Assembly (NCBI GenBank): GCA_965153455.1
Contig: OZ234495.1
Location: forward strand, 21,882,875 to 21,946,874
Direction: 5' to 3'
Source: Sphagnum compactum
Lineage: Eukaryota > Bryophyta > Sphagnopsida > Sphagnales
DNA length: 64,000 nt
Shown: positions 37,510-49,039 of the stretch, piece after piece
Layout of the letters: the number at the start of each line of letters is the position of its first letter
Numbering within the stretch: position 1 is the first letter of the stretch
Program-made: the position numbers and the translations under genes
Notes under the pieces: model-generated
What the model was told of the DNA's origin: nothing
The model's database searches: none
Seen by the model: only the letters and a program-made list of their open reading frames with translations

Positions 37510-38153
37510 TATAAACAATGGCAGGTAAAAAACAAATCTAGCTATTCTAAATGGGGAGAAGATGAATAGACAGATTTGTCTGGTGTCAATTATTATACAA
37601 GAGGGGTCATGGTCATTGTTTTGTTTACGAATTTCTGTTTGTAGCTAAAGAGGCGAACATTCATTGGAAGATGTAGAAAAAGTGATGATCATCCTTAGAA
37701 ATATTTAGCCAAATCTGGCTATAAACCAGTTATAAAGTACAAATCTTTGATCATGCTGCTATATGTTTGGCTATACAATGAAAACCACATATAAGAAGAA
37801 TCTGATGATTTTTAATTTTTTTCTCCTCACTTCTGGGGGACTGAAAATCTCCAAAACCACCTTTTTCGATCTTTTATTTTTTAATTTAGCTTTTTGAACA
37901 GTATATTGCCAGTTTAAAAAAGGCTGGTCACAGTGAGACCCAACAAGTTGGAAAAACATTGTATTCCTTCAAAGAAAACTCTCCCATCAATGCTTAAAAG
38001 TGTACTAAATTCCCCCTTGAAATATATCGATTCTCCTCCAAATAAAAAGTCTTCTCATAATCATGTCCAATAATTTGTTTCCCTCCAAAAAGCAAAAGTT
38101 GTCATTGCTTGTTCTGGTCAATGTTCCAGAGTCCAGACTCAGAGATGAAGCCT

Positions 38154-38176
38154 GAGAGAGAGAGAGAGAGAGAGAG
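38154..38176. repeat. (GA)n microsatellite
   Basis: A run of about 11 GA units in intergenic DNA. Confidence 0.9.
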
Positions 38177-38510
38177 GGAAAGAGGGATTTATGTCATGGT
38201 GTCAGAGACAAACAGCTTATTACTACTTTCTTTGGCAGCTAAAAAGCCTGTTGAATTATAATGTACTTGGGTTAGCTTTTATTACAGAGGAAACGGTTAA
38301 GGGTGTTATATATACTAAGACACCCTAATGAGGGGGGGGGATACTAACGGAGAGTTTCTGGGCTTTGATGTGTGGAATGAAGAGGTGCAGGAGTAGGTGA
38401 GAGTTTCTGATAATGTATTTTGGGAAAGTGATGATGACCCATCCAAATTTTGTCCCTAGATCTGAAATCTGGAGCCCCTATATCCACAATGAACACCTGT
38501 GGTCTTGTGA

Positions 38511-38531
38511 ATAAATAAATAAATAAATAAG
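38511..38531. repeat. (AAAT)n microsatellite
   Basis: About five units of AATA/AAAT, intergenic. Confidence 0.85.
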
Positions 38532-38889
38532 GAAAAACACCCAGCAAGCAAGGGAACAAGAGAAGAAAAAAGAAAGGATCTAAGTCCAAACAAAAGACCA
38601 CACCCAAAAGCACAGAATGCACAATGGGGAGCCCAAAGAGGAGAAATCATGAAATGTAGGACCTAAACCCATCACCAGTAACACGAAAGAAGTCGTGCAA
38701 GGAGATGAGCCAAAAAGCTGGAAGGACACCAAGCCTAGAAGAGGCCTCTCTTGTGGGTTTAAGTAAATGTTGTGATAAGCTTGTCTCATGTACAGATTAT
38801 TGGATTTAAGAGTCAATACTTGTGACCTTTTAACAGAATCATTTTTGTATCAACTATCAACCGTCTACAAACTTGAATCATTTAATTAG

Positions 38890-39335
38890 GTAGCTTCCAG
38901 CTGGGGACAGAACTTAGAAGAGCTTCCCAGAAGCCAAGAGTGCATATCATTCAGTGGCCCAATTATTTCCTAAGAGGTCCCCCATAGCTTTGTCTAGCTG
39001 ATGAGGAGTTTGAGAACTTTACAATTGCAAAGTGCAATACATTTCAGTGACCCACTTGATGATTTGAGATATGCATAAGTTACTAATCAGATATTTTCAA
39101 ATCCAATGCCGCTTATGTTTGACTTGAAATCTTTAGGGAGGAGCTGAGAGCTTCCAAGTTGCAGACTGCATTATATTTCAGTGACCCACTTGATGGATGC
39201 CAGCAGCCAGACATGTATTTGGATCAGATATTTGCATGGCCGCTTACCACCCTGTCTATCACTGATACTTACCTGAGAATGGAGATCTATAGGGAGAGCT
39301 TCCATTAAAGTCAAAGTCCGTGATTCATTTAAAGA
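38890..39335 (+). repeat. Degenerate tandem repeat, about four units of 110-155 bp
   Basis: The phrase TTTCAGTGACCCACTTGATG recurs near 39041 and 39178, with a weaker form at 38953. The preceding AGCTTCC and GGGAGGAGCT context recurs again near 39290. The downstream segment around ATCAGATATTT to CCGCTTA also repeats (39085 and 39222). Units have diverged strongly, so borders are approximate. Confidence 0.6.
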
Positions 39336-41565
39336 TCAAACTGGTGCATTTTTAAACCATGCATACTGAGAGACATTTGCCTTTTCTGCATACTTTGTAA
39401 GTCATTGAAGGAGGCACTAACCACAAGTCCATAATTTGTGTAAAAGCTTGCAGAGTGATCTGGTTTTGTGTATCTTTGGGAGTAAAGTACATGGTACCCC
39501 TGCCCCTCCAATGCAACTGTCAGCTTCAAAAACTATAGAAGTCTTCTTACAAGGTTGCTTTTGCACCTGACATAAGCAAAACCCAAGGACAAAGAAAGGA
39601 AATGTCTCTCAAAATGATGTACCTTACCCTGAGGTGTTTCGTCATTAAATAATCCTCAAAATGGTGAAATGAAATTTTGTGAAAACATGAAGTTGACATG
39701 TTGGAAGTCATCATAATTATCATATGCCATATTCTGAATAATTCCACTACCCATATCACAATATTATAGTAGTTGATGGAAATATATATATAATTTCAAA
39801 ATTTAAAAACTAATTCTATTTTGAAAAAAATTAATTATTCGTTTTGTCAATGCGGAAACCGACCCTAGGCTATGGTATTTTAAAAACTTGGCACTCAAAG
39901 TCTCACTCTGTAAAGTCAAAAAAAAATCTGTCTAAAGAAAGGTAGCCTATGGAATAACTTTGCATGTCCCAAAATTAGCAGAAATAAAGAGTAAAGTAAA
40001 GAGGGATTAGAGTCTTTCTCTCCATTTTAGTATGATATCAAATATTTATTTTAGGCTTTGGATAGTAGGTGAGGGATTTGGGGCAGTTGACATATTAAGA
40101 TTTCTAGTTCAATTGCACACTATTTAAAGCTTCTGTTGTGATAAGGAGTTCTAGTCCTACAAGCTTGCAACATCCTTGACTTGACTTCAGCTCCTGCAAA
40201 CTGACACATGTTCCACATTTTTCTTATGACCATTTCTCAAAAACAATTTTTTGGTCCTAGCCTCAATGGGAGTACTTCTACTATGCATCCTTGATATGAA
40301 GTTATTCTTTTGGGTGCTGGTGATATTGTAAGAAGGGGAAACCCTTGTGATATGTGTATTGTCAAAGGAATCACGATGAGCAAAAATAAAGCTTTTGGTA
40401 ACTGACACATAACTTAATTCAAACATAAAGGCAAGTTGTAATTCAACGTTTTGTGCCAATCCATAGAGATACATGGGTGTAGGTCTCACATCGGTTCACC
40501 TTGTTTTCATTGGTTATTTCAATATATTTGCCATGTTCTTTCATAAAAACCTTGACTAGAATGCTAGTAAGAGGAGTTGAAAAGAGCATACAATTGAATA
40601 CGAGAAAGTAATACAATGTGCTTTTGAATAGGTAACCCACAAGAAGCATACAATAAAACCTAAGGAAACAAATTGAGCATGCTTTGAGAAAATGAAACAA
40701 CTTCGGTTGTCTGGAGAAGGGGAAAAGGATTAATGCATAATAATCTCTTCCATTTCTTACTCCTGAGTTGATATGAAATGATAGCTTTGTTTTATGTGAA
40801 AGGTCAGCAACTAATCAATCTGACCTATGGAAGATATATAGGTATAAGAATTGTTCCTTTCATGGCATGGACAAAATGATTTTACTTGTCAGATAAAGTG
40901 CCCATATACAAACATGAAACTCTAAACTTCAAAGTTACAACTAAACCCAACATTTGACAAGAAGGAATTAAAACGAGATACCTAATTTGCTAGGTTCTAA
41001 TTGGAGCTAAGAAATATTTAACCAAGTTTACTTACTTCTTACCTATTTTAAAGGCTTGTTATAGGTGCATTTGAAGATGATACCTATATCCTCACCATAG
41101 CATCCAAGCTCCAACTAGTATTAGGGTATTATAAGCCCAAGTGAACGTCCAGTTCTTGCCTAAATATGTGGCATTGGGCAAACTTTTCAACTGAAGTGGT
41201 GTGGGTAAGATAATGGTCCAACTTTGGAAAACCGTGTGAGCTGTAGTCAAGATGGTTAGAAGGTGAGCACCCCGCTAAGAGAAGCAAGCCTAGTTGACAA
41301 ATTGAGCCTTCCCTTTGAATTCTTTCCCAACAAGTAAATTACCCAACACAACTGCACGAATATATTTCTTGCTGAAGTTTATTCATGTGGCATAAGAAAA
41401 ACTCAGATTCTGATCCCTTTTCCTGTTTTGGTATTCACCCAAAGGGTTCCCCCAAAATTCCAATCCTTGGAAGCCTTCTCAGAAATGCAGATGTCCAAAG
41501 GTCCTTAGAAAAGGTTGCATCATTTGCATGCTATATTTGTCCGAATAAACCAGAAAACAAGAAAA
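39336..41565. other. Intergenic, no feature recognised
   Basis: AT-rich sequence with only short frames on both strands (longest about 100 aa at 40187-40489, minus), none resembling a known family. No RNA gene was recognised. Confidence 0.35.
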
Positions 41566-41911
41566 GGGTTTTGGTCTAAAATGTCGTCCAGTTCAAATTT
41601 GGGGTTTTTTGGGAATAACTTTTGATGATGTCTTGAAAAGGATTTGGGTAAAAGGGGTTTGGTCTAAAATGTCGTCCAGTCCAAATTTGGGGTTTTTTGG
41701 GAGTAACTTTTGATGATGTCTTGAAAAGGATTTGAGTAAGGGTTTTGGTCTAAAATGTTGTCCAGTTCAAATTTGGGGTTTTTTGGAAGTAACTTTTGAT
41801 GATGTCTTGAAAAGGATTTGAGTAAGGGTTTTGGTCTAAAATGTTGTCCAGTTCAAATTTGGGGTTTTTTGGAAGTAACTTTTGATGATGTCTTGAAAAA
41901 GGATTTGAGTA
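41566..41911 (+). repeat. Tandem repeat, four units of 86-88 bp, nearly identical
   Basis: Units start at 41566, 41654, 41740 and 41826, each beginning GGGTTTTGGTCTAAAATG and containing CAAATTTGGGGTTTTTTGG and TTTTGATGATGTCTTGAAAA. Units 3 and 4 differ at almost no position; units 1 and 2 carry GTCGTCC where 3 and 4 have GTTGTCC. The stepwise sharing of variants suggests recent expansion. On the minus strand the repeat stays open in one frame (within 41750-42001), but I read that as incidental. Confidence 0.95.
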
Positions 41912-42470
41912 CCCAGTAACTTGTGAACATCCCTCCCAAAATTCCAATTGGTGGAAACTCCATTCCAAGTAGAAGAGGACATATGCACAATGTAAGCTCA
42001 TGCTAAGGCAAAGCCTATCCTACTGGCAGCACCATAATTCTATGCAATGATTTGTGGTGGTTGCTCAAGACAAGACTACCATTCTCACTAACCAACCCTT
42101 AAAATGTGGAACTACCTTGTGGACATTTGGGCCTCAACCCTAAACTTGAGTATTAATTGGGCCTAAACCCTAAATAGAGTAGGGGAATGAATTGGAAGAT
42201 TTGCAAAAAAAAAAGAGAAGTAAATAAAATTAAAAACGCGTGGAAAGAAAGAGTTTTGAATTTTAGATACAGTAATTAATAGTATTTGTCATTTAGTTTT
42301 TGTCCCATTCCCAGGTGGTTAATTGCTAGGGATGTGGGGTATGTCAAAAAGTAGTTTTTTTTGGTGGTAAGAAGTAACTTTTAGTACCCCAAATTTGGAG
42401 CCATCCAATGGTTTTTAACAACTCTTTTTGTAGTGAGGTAATAAACTAATATTATATAGCATCAGAACCT

Positions 42471-42657
42471 AATGGATGGAAGGATGAAAATTGGATGAAA
42501 AAGAAAAAGGAGAGGTGGTGGTGGTTCCAAGTGCAGAAAAGCATTGTTAACATCACTAATACCTATTGGAGCATCACAAGCTAAAGGATGGATGAATGAG
42601 AATTGGATGAAAAAGAAGAACGAGAGCTGGTGGTTCCAAGGGCAGCAAAGCATTGCG
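42471..42657 (+). repeat. Direct duplication of about 75 bp, two copies 112 bp apart
   Basis: Both copies (42471-42546 and 42583-42657) contain AATTGGATGAAAAAGAA, a GGTGGTTCCAAG core and a GCAAAGCATTG-like end. They lie about 1.5 kb upstream of the ANKRD13-type gene. Confidence 0.75.
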
Positions 42658-42802
42658 TTTTGTTGTGGTTTTGTGGTTTTGCTGTCGCTGCCGCTGCTGC
42701 TCATTGATCGATGCTGTGATGCAAATCGAGCCGGAGGGCGTGTTGCTGGTGTTTTGCGGATTCAGCTTCAGAGCAGGTAAATGACCTTTTTTGTGCTTGA
42801 AA

Positions 42803-42857
42803 AGTTGTTGTTGTTGTTGTTGTTGCTTTTTTTTTGGGGGGGGCGGGGGGGGGGGGA
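42803..42857. repeat. (GTT)n run followed by T and G homopolymers
   Basis: GTT repeats (about 42803-42827), then T9, then a G-rich run of about 20 bases interrupted by a single C. It is a candidate G-quadruplex and a likely site of sequencing-length error. Confidence 0.85.
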
Positions 42858-44102
42858 GTTTCTTCCCCTGTTTTTTTTTTCTTGTCCTTTGAGCTTCTTT
42901 TGATCTCCTGAGGAGTCTCTTTTCCTCCCAAAACTTGCGTTGCGTGAGGAGTCGGTGTTTGTGCTTCTGTGCAGCAATGTTTTCTGTTTTGTTTTTTTAT
43001 TTCGGGAAAAAGATCTACCATGATGGCTCTGGCAGTCTCTTTTTTGAGGCTCTCAACCGCGTTCCGGGGGTTTTCGTAGCAAAGAAACAGTCTTGGGGGA
43101 GTTTTGGTACAGCAGTGTTTTTTTTAGGGTAAGGAGAAAAGTATGAGAAAGAAGGTGGTGATATATGGAGTGTAGTAGTAGCCACTTGGAGAAGAGAGGA
43201 GTCCTCCAAGAGAGTGTGTATGGTATGAGACTTTTTGCTCTTGTCGGTAAGCTTGTTGGATTGCTTTTAGGTCAGGCAATGTGTTGTGAGGCGGTGGTGT
43301 TAAACCAACAGAAATGAGAAGAAATAGAAGGGAGAGAGAGGAGGATCATAGTCCAGAGTGTGGGATTCAGATTTTGCTAAAACTTATGGGAGTTTAGTTT
43401 AGCTTGTTACAGCACTGCAGTTATTTTTTCTCGCTAGTCTGCTTGGACTTTATGTTTCTGTGTTGTATCAATAGGTGGAAGGGTGAGCTGAAAATGCCAA
43501 AAATATTTTCTGGAATATGGTGGAAAAATGGGGGCACAGCACAAGGTAGGGATTAGGGTATCAGCTGACATATAATGTAGTGGTTGTGGAATCCAGTTAT
43601 TCACTGAAGCAAGAGGAAAAACGTCAAGTTGGTTTCTGGTGCTGTGGAAGGAACGTGGGATGTATGCCTTTTTGGGAAGGAGACAGTGTGTTGCATCTGC
43701 TGGATGATGCTCCAATTTCAGCGCTTTTGAGATTAGGGTGTTTGAGCAGTGTAAGGCTGGTGTCGCTGTAAACCCAGGGAGTATCTGACCTAAGTTTAGA
43801 GGGGTTGGGGAGCCTTGGACATGTCCTGAACATGGTTACAGCTTTGCACTATGGGCTCATATGCCTGCTAAACAAAAGAAACTTTAGGGAGTCTGTTGCT
43901 GGTGATGACAAAAGTAGCATTGGTTGAGACTGTGATCGCTGTGTCCAGGGCAATAAATATTTCTGGTGTCCATGGAGTGTGCTGGTGAGCAACAGTTCTT
44001 GATTAGGAAGGCTTTAGTAGTAGGTATGGGGTATTGTCAATAGGGGGGAGGTACTTGTTGGTGTGAGGTGCCACAACTTGGAAAGGTGGACAAGACGACC
44101 AC
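42858..44102 (+). promoter_or_regulatory. Probable promoter and 5' leader of the ANKRD13-type gene
   Basis: No recognisable coding sequence was found in 1.2 kb upstream of the ANKRD13 ATG. The stretch is less AT-rich than the flanking spacer and contains purine-rich runs (AGAGAGGAGG near 43330). Leader introns are possible but cannot be placed. The boundary with the spacer is arbitrary. Confidence 0.35.
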
Positions 44103-47100
44103 ATGGCTCAGTTTGTGGGAGTTGATTGTGCACTGTACACTCATAGCCCAGTGCATGCTGCTGTGGCCAAGCAAGACCATGCTACCCTGCGTCGCATTCT
44201 TTCCACACTGCCAAAGCCTGCAAGAGCTGGTGAGGTTACCACAGAGGCGCAATCAGTGGCAGCAGAGGAGCGAGCAGACAATGTGTCGAAAGTGATTGAT
44301 AGGCGTGATGTGCCTGGTCGCGAAACACCCTTGCACCTTGCTGTCCGTCTGGGCGACAGTGATGCTGTGGCAATGTTGATGAGTGCAGGGGCAGACTGGA
44401 GCTTGCAAAATGAGCAAGGGTGGAGTGCATTGCAGGAAGCTGTTTGTGCAAGAGAGGAGGAGATTGCAATCATCATAACCCGGCATTACCAGCCTATGGC
44501 ATGGGCCAAGTGGTGCCGTCGTCTCCCTCGCCTTTCAGCCACTATGCGTCGCATGCGGGATTTTTACATGGAAATTACATTCCATTTTGAGAGTTCAGTG
44601 ATTCCTTTCATAGGTCGCATTGCTCCGTCTGACACTTATCGAATATGGAAACAGGGTTCAAATCTTAGGGCAGACATGACTCTTGCTGGCTTTGATGGCT
44701 TTCGAATCCATAGGTCAGACCAGAGTTTCTTATTCTTGGGGGATGGTAGTGAGGATGGAAAGCTAGACCCAGGCACACTTTGTGTCTTAACTCACAAAGA
44801 TAAGGAGGTTTCAAATGCTTTGGAAGGGGCGGGTGTCCAGCCATCAGAGGCGGAGATTGTGCAAGAAGTTGCAGCAATGTCCCGGACCAATATGTACAGG
44901 CCAGGTTAGCATCATGCTCATTGCTAGCTCAATCCACTTGAGCTCTGGTCTTTGGACCACAACTGAAGTTCGGAGACCCTAACAAGCTCTGTTGAGGTGG
45001 ATATGTATTGTGCAATGCCACTATGGCTCTTGCTTTGGTCATTGCAAATCATGCTTTTGTCTGTCTCTTCTTGGATAGCTCCCATCACAGAGCTTCCAGA
45101 GGCATCACTGCTATGTGTTTGTAGCAGGTGCTGCAAGTGTTTAGAAAGAGTCTGCCCTTATCTCTAATCAGGTTTGGATATGCATTTGGTCTTTCCTGTA
45201 TCTGCAAACTGAATAGAAAAGTCTTTAAATTTATGCCATCCCAACCTGGTTTCAAGAGCTGACTAGGTGGCTTTAGACTTAATATTAGAAGCTAGAATGT
45301 GTCTTGTTTAAACCAGAAGGGAGTCTGTTCAATGTAGTTTGTGTGTGGAAGTGTCCTAGATGTCAGTATTAGAACACCAATTGAGAGGAGGATGATTGTC
45401 GTTGTGTATGCAAACATGCAAGACTTACTGTCATTTTAGGGACACATGACTGAAGGGAACTACTTGTGCAGGCATTGATGTCACACAGGCAGAGCTTATA
45501 GCTCAGACCACTTGGAGGCGCCAAGAGAAAACAGAGATGGTTGGTGCCTGGAAGGCCAAAATCTATGACATGCATAATGTGCAGGTCGGTGTTCTTTGCT
45601 CTTTGCTTTCACGTTGAGTTCATGTGGGTGCAATCTGTGGGCCTAATGTAGACTGGAAATGTGGAAACATCTTAGTATACCATGAGGGTAACAGACACTT
45701 ATATTATGTCTGTTTAAGAGATTCATCACTACCTTGAATATTTTCAAAATATGCCAATTGTGGTCATGTACAGGTGAGTGTTAGGTCTAGAAGGGTTCCT
45801 GGAGCAATGACAGATGAGGAGCTCTTTGCAGTTGAAAGTGAAAGACAAGAAACTGAGGCTGAAGAAGACTACAGCAATCTGCTGACACCAGAAGAGAGAG
45901 AGCAGCTTGAATCTGTCCTGAAATCTGATAATTTAGCCAATGGAGATGAAGGCTCAGATGGTGTGGGAAGGCATGAACAAGGCATCCAGGATGGTGACTA
46001 CTTGACAGAGGAATATGATTACCCATTTCCAGATGATGATTCAGATCCAAGGCAAACACCTAGTCAGACATCTAGTCAGAATGGAGGCAGGGAGTCCCCA
46101 GGGTTTGTAAAAGAGGAGAAGAAAGGACGTTGGTTTGGTTGGGGGAAGAAAGGTGGAAAGCGTGAGGATGCTAACAGATTGGAGTTGGTCAAATCAAATG
46201 AACGACTGTCTGAGGCATACAGTTCCAGTAGTGAGACCTTTAGAAAGGCCAAGCCAAGTCCAGGACTTCCACTACCAGAAAGTCAAAGTCAATGGAAGCA
46301 GGCGAACAGAAGAAGATCTGTTGATTCTAGGAGGTCTGTTGATAGTCAGATCCCTTCTTCTGTTGAGAAGCAGGTATCGGTGGACAGGAGAGCCTCTAAT
46401 GTTGATGATTTTCTGTTAGCAAAAGGAAAGGGCAAGGACATAAAAGGAAACAACTTGCACAGTATCAGCAGCCCTAACAATGGCAGCCACAAAGAGTTGT
46501 CAAAAAGTAAGACTCGTCGAAATACAGCAAAGCCTGAGCCCCCTTCAGAGAGTGAGTACAAGAAAGGGTTGAGACCTATCCTTTGGTTGACACCTGATTT
46601 CCCTCTGAAGACAGAAGAGTTGCTGCCACTGCTAGATATTCTGGCAAACAAGGTCAAGGCTGTGCGGAGGCTGCGGGAGCTTCTTACTACCAAGCTGCCT
46701 TCAGGAACGTTCCCTGTTAAGGTCTGTTGGATCCTGCAAGTGCCACTTTTTTTTAAGTCTCTTCTGTGGTGTGCACCTGATTTTGGTGATGATTGATCAT
46801 GAACAAGTCCCAACTGACATAGATAGCTCTTAGCTGAATGACAAAATGGATGTTGCAATGGGCAGGTGGCTATTCCAGTGGTCCCCACTATCAGAGTTGT
46901 GGTCACATTTACAAAGTTTGAGGAATTGAAACCTTCTGAAGAGTTTTCAACTCCACTCTCTAGCCCTAGGCATTTTCAGGATGCAAAGGTGGATGCAGAG
47001 GTGCCTACAACAGGAACAAATGGGTCCTGGCTTTACTGGATCAGAGGCTCACAGAATTTAACAAAGGGAGGTGGCCTGAATGGTCTAGAGGAGCAGCTTG

Positions 47101-47261
47101 ATGAGGAAGTGGACCCATTCCTGATTCCCAGTGATTATGTTTGGGTTGACATGGAAGAGAAAAAGAGACGACTGCGAGAGAAAAAGGGAAAGAGTAAAAA
47201 GGAGAAGAAGCCCCCAGTGTATCCCAAGGAAGGGTTGGAAAGTGAGATGGAGAGCTCATAG
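44103..47261 (+). CDS. Ankyrin repeat protein of the ANKRD13 type with GPCR-chaperone-like domain
   Basis: Four exons: 44103-44904, 45472-45584, 45774-46721 and 46866-47261, giving 752 aa with phases 1, 0 and 0 closing. Residues about 14-130 hold ankyrin repeats, the clearest being GRETPLHLAVRLGDSDAVAM followed by GADWSLQNEQGWSALQEAV. From about residue 135 the GPCR-chaperone-type domain begins (AKWCRRLPRLSATMRRMRDF, FESSVIPFIGRIAPSDTYRI, DMTLAGFDGFRI). Its C-terminal part appears again in ILWLTPDFPLKTEELLPLLD and VPTIRVVVTFTKFEEL, with PSDYVWVD near the end. Between them, residues about 320-560 are an acidic then Lys/Ser-rich insertion that looks disordered. The C-terminus is a Lys-rich tail. 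Animal ANKRD13C is an ER chaperone-like protein for G-protein-coupled receptors; the plant clients are unknown. The start is the first ATG, directly before the conserved N-terminus. Confidence 0.9.
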
Positions 47262-48207
47262 CTCTCTTTTATGTGCTTCTGTTAGTATGACAAAGAGATG
47301 TATAATTGGGGAGGGTTCTGTAGGTGAGAATAGTTTGGCAAGTTTGAGGTTGGAGGTCTGATCAGGTGGTCAGTCTACTACCCTTAACCGTCACAGTTTG
47401 GTCATCCCTATGCACTGTCTCCTGGCATTTGTTATTGTCATTGTCCATAGTGGAATTGCATTTTCACAAATGGCTGAATGTCCTTTACATTCATTAAGAA
47501 TTGGTTTGCACTAGTTTCCGTGAAAGGAATTTGGTCATTTCTGTGGTGCTGGTTTTCAGCTGGTTTCATTCTTAACCAGTAAGAATCCATCTGACCTCTT
47601 GACTGACCTATTGAATTGGGCCCTTCAACAGTGATACTATTAATTTTCCATCTCAGGCAAGCAAGCAAGCAAGGTGGAAGAGAAACCCAATGATTGTCCT
47701 GTCCCAGTACAAGGTACTACACTTTGTAAATAAAAGATCACCATATTTCCTGTTTACTTTCAATCATTAGTATTCAGAAGCTCTCTAGTCTTATGATGGT
47801 ATTTGCAAACGCAGGATACAATAACACTAGTGCTGAGTGTGAATTTGGCATGTTCTCATATTCTTAGTGTGCAGTTGCAGTCTGTAGATCTGTAGGATGG
47901 TTATCATCACAAACTCTGAATACTCTCAACTGCATTTTACATACACGATGTGATTTCCATTGGTAATGCATAAACCAAAGCATCAAGCAGCTCATGGCTG
48001 AGTTGAGTGAAATTCAGCATGTTCTTAATGTGCAGTTGCAGTCTCTAGATATGTAAGATGGTTATCATTACTAGAACTCCATGGCTGGGGAAACAAGCAC
48101 CAGATAATCCAAGGTAATTTTGACTTGAAAATTCTATAATTGAAAACAATTCGTACTTTTTTTTGAAATATCCAAATATTGTGATTCCATGTGGATTAGC
48201 TCTTATT
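47262..48207. other. 3' flank of ANKRD13-type gene and spacer, with a local duplication
   Basis: No coding sequence recognised. Two copies of a ~47-bp segment (GTGCAGTTGCAGTCT then GATGGTTATCAT) lie at 47872-47918 and 48024-48070. The sequence between them (GATTTCC to ATGCATAAACCAAAGCAT, near 47950) recurs in diverged form near 48447-48490. Confidence 0.6.
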
Positions 48208-48903
48208 TTAACTATTTATACCTATCATATTTGAAAGGATATCTGAAAAAGTAGAAATAGTGATAAAGTTAACGTGACTTTTCTTATCCATGTAGGGGTG
48301 AGTAGGGGAAAGGAGTGAGATAGATATTATGAAAGGAGTGAGGTAGTTAGGGCACACACAACATTCATGAATGGCTTGAGGCCATAGACTCCTTTTAAAT
48401 CCAGAGAACGAACTCTCATGCACATACTCTAATGCCATTACACACAGTAAGTGATTTCCGTTTGTATGCATGAACCAAAAGCATGCAGCCGTGGGCCGAG
48501 TTTTCCTCTTTGGTACCAAAGAATTCGTATCAAAATCTGTAGCAATCCCTGATTTTGCATCAATCCATGAAGGCTGTGCATGTAGACTTTGAAAGTAGTC
48601 CAGAAAATTGCAATTTGCTACTACTAAAAGCTGCAATTTTGCTGCATGCACAAACGTCTCTCTCTCAGCTCCGATTATTTGCATTGAAATGCAACCGAGA
48701 ATCGCAAGATGGCGACCTCGTAAGATCGCGAGATGAGTCTTAATGAAATATATTTGCAGGTAAGGTAACGGAGTTCTCTTAGATTTCCTCGATGCTTTGG
48801 ATCGCTTGTTTGTGAGGAATTCGCGTTGTGGCCGTTGTAGTGATGTGTTGCATGCTCCTTGATGGCGGTTGTACCCACAAACAACCTCCTTTGAACCCTG
48901 CAT
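48208..48903 (-). CDS. Unassigned 231-aa ORF, divergent from IFT56
   Basis: This is the longest single-frame ORF outside the five recognised genes. It starts with ATG at 48903, 136 bp from the IFT56 start and pointing away from it. The translation has no domain, signal peptide or clear membrane segment that I recognise; composition is mixed with many Lys, Ser and Cys residues. It runs over the IFT56 promoter region and over part of a diverged local repeat. Chance openness or a lineage-specific transcript are both possible; no family support. Confidence 0.15.
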   Translation of the reverse strand: MQGSKEVVCGYNRHQGACNTSLQRPQREFLTNKRSKASRKSKRTPLPYLQIYFIKTHLAILRGRHLAILGCISMQIIGAERETFVHAAKLQLLVVANCNFLDYFQSLHAQPSWIDAKSGIATDFDTNSLVPKRKTRPTAACFWFMHTNGNHLLCVMALEYVHESSFSGFKRSLWPQAIHECCVCPNYLTPFIISISLLSPTHPYMDKKSHVNFITISTFSDILSNMIGINS

Positions 48904-48910
48904 CGGAAAT

Positions 48911-48932
48911 GTGTGTGTGTGTGTGTGTGTGT
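48911..48932. repeat. (GT)n microsatellite
   Basis: Eleven GT units about 110 bp upstream of the IFT56 ATG, so probably in its promoter or leader. Confidence 0.95.
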
Positions 48933-49039
48933 GATGGCTCTGGTATTGCGCAGCGAAGCTTGGGGCTTTTGAGAGTGATTTGATCTGACGAAGAATTGCG
49001 GAGTTGTTCTACAAGAGTAGAGCGGAGAGGACTTGCACC

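Noticed and set aside
41566-41911. CRISPR-like direct repeats
   Set aside because: Units are contiguous with no unique spacers, and the genome is eukaryotic.
41750-42001. Minus-strand ORF with an internal peptide repeat
   Set aside because: It reflects the 86-bp DNA tandem repeat whose unit happens to lack stops in that frame.
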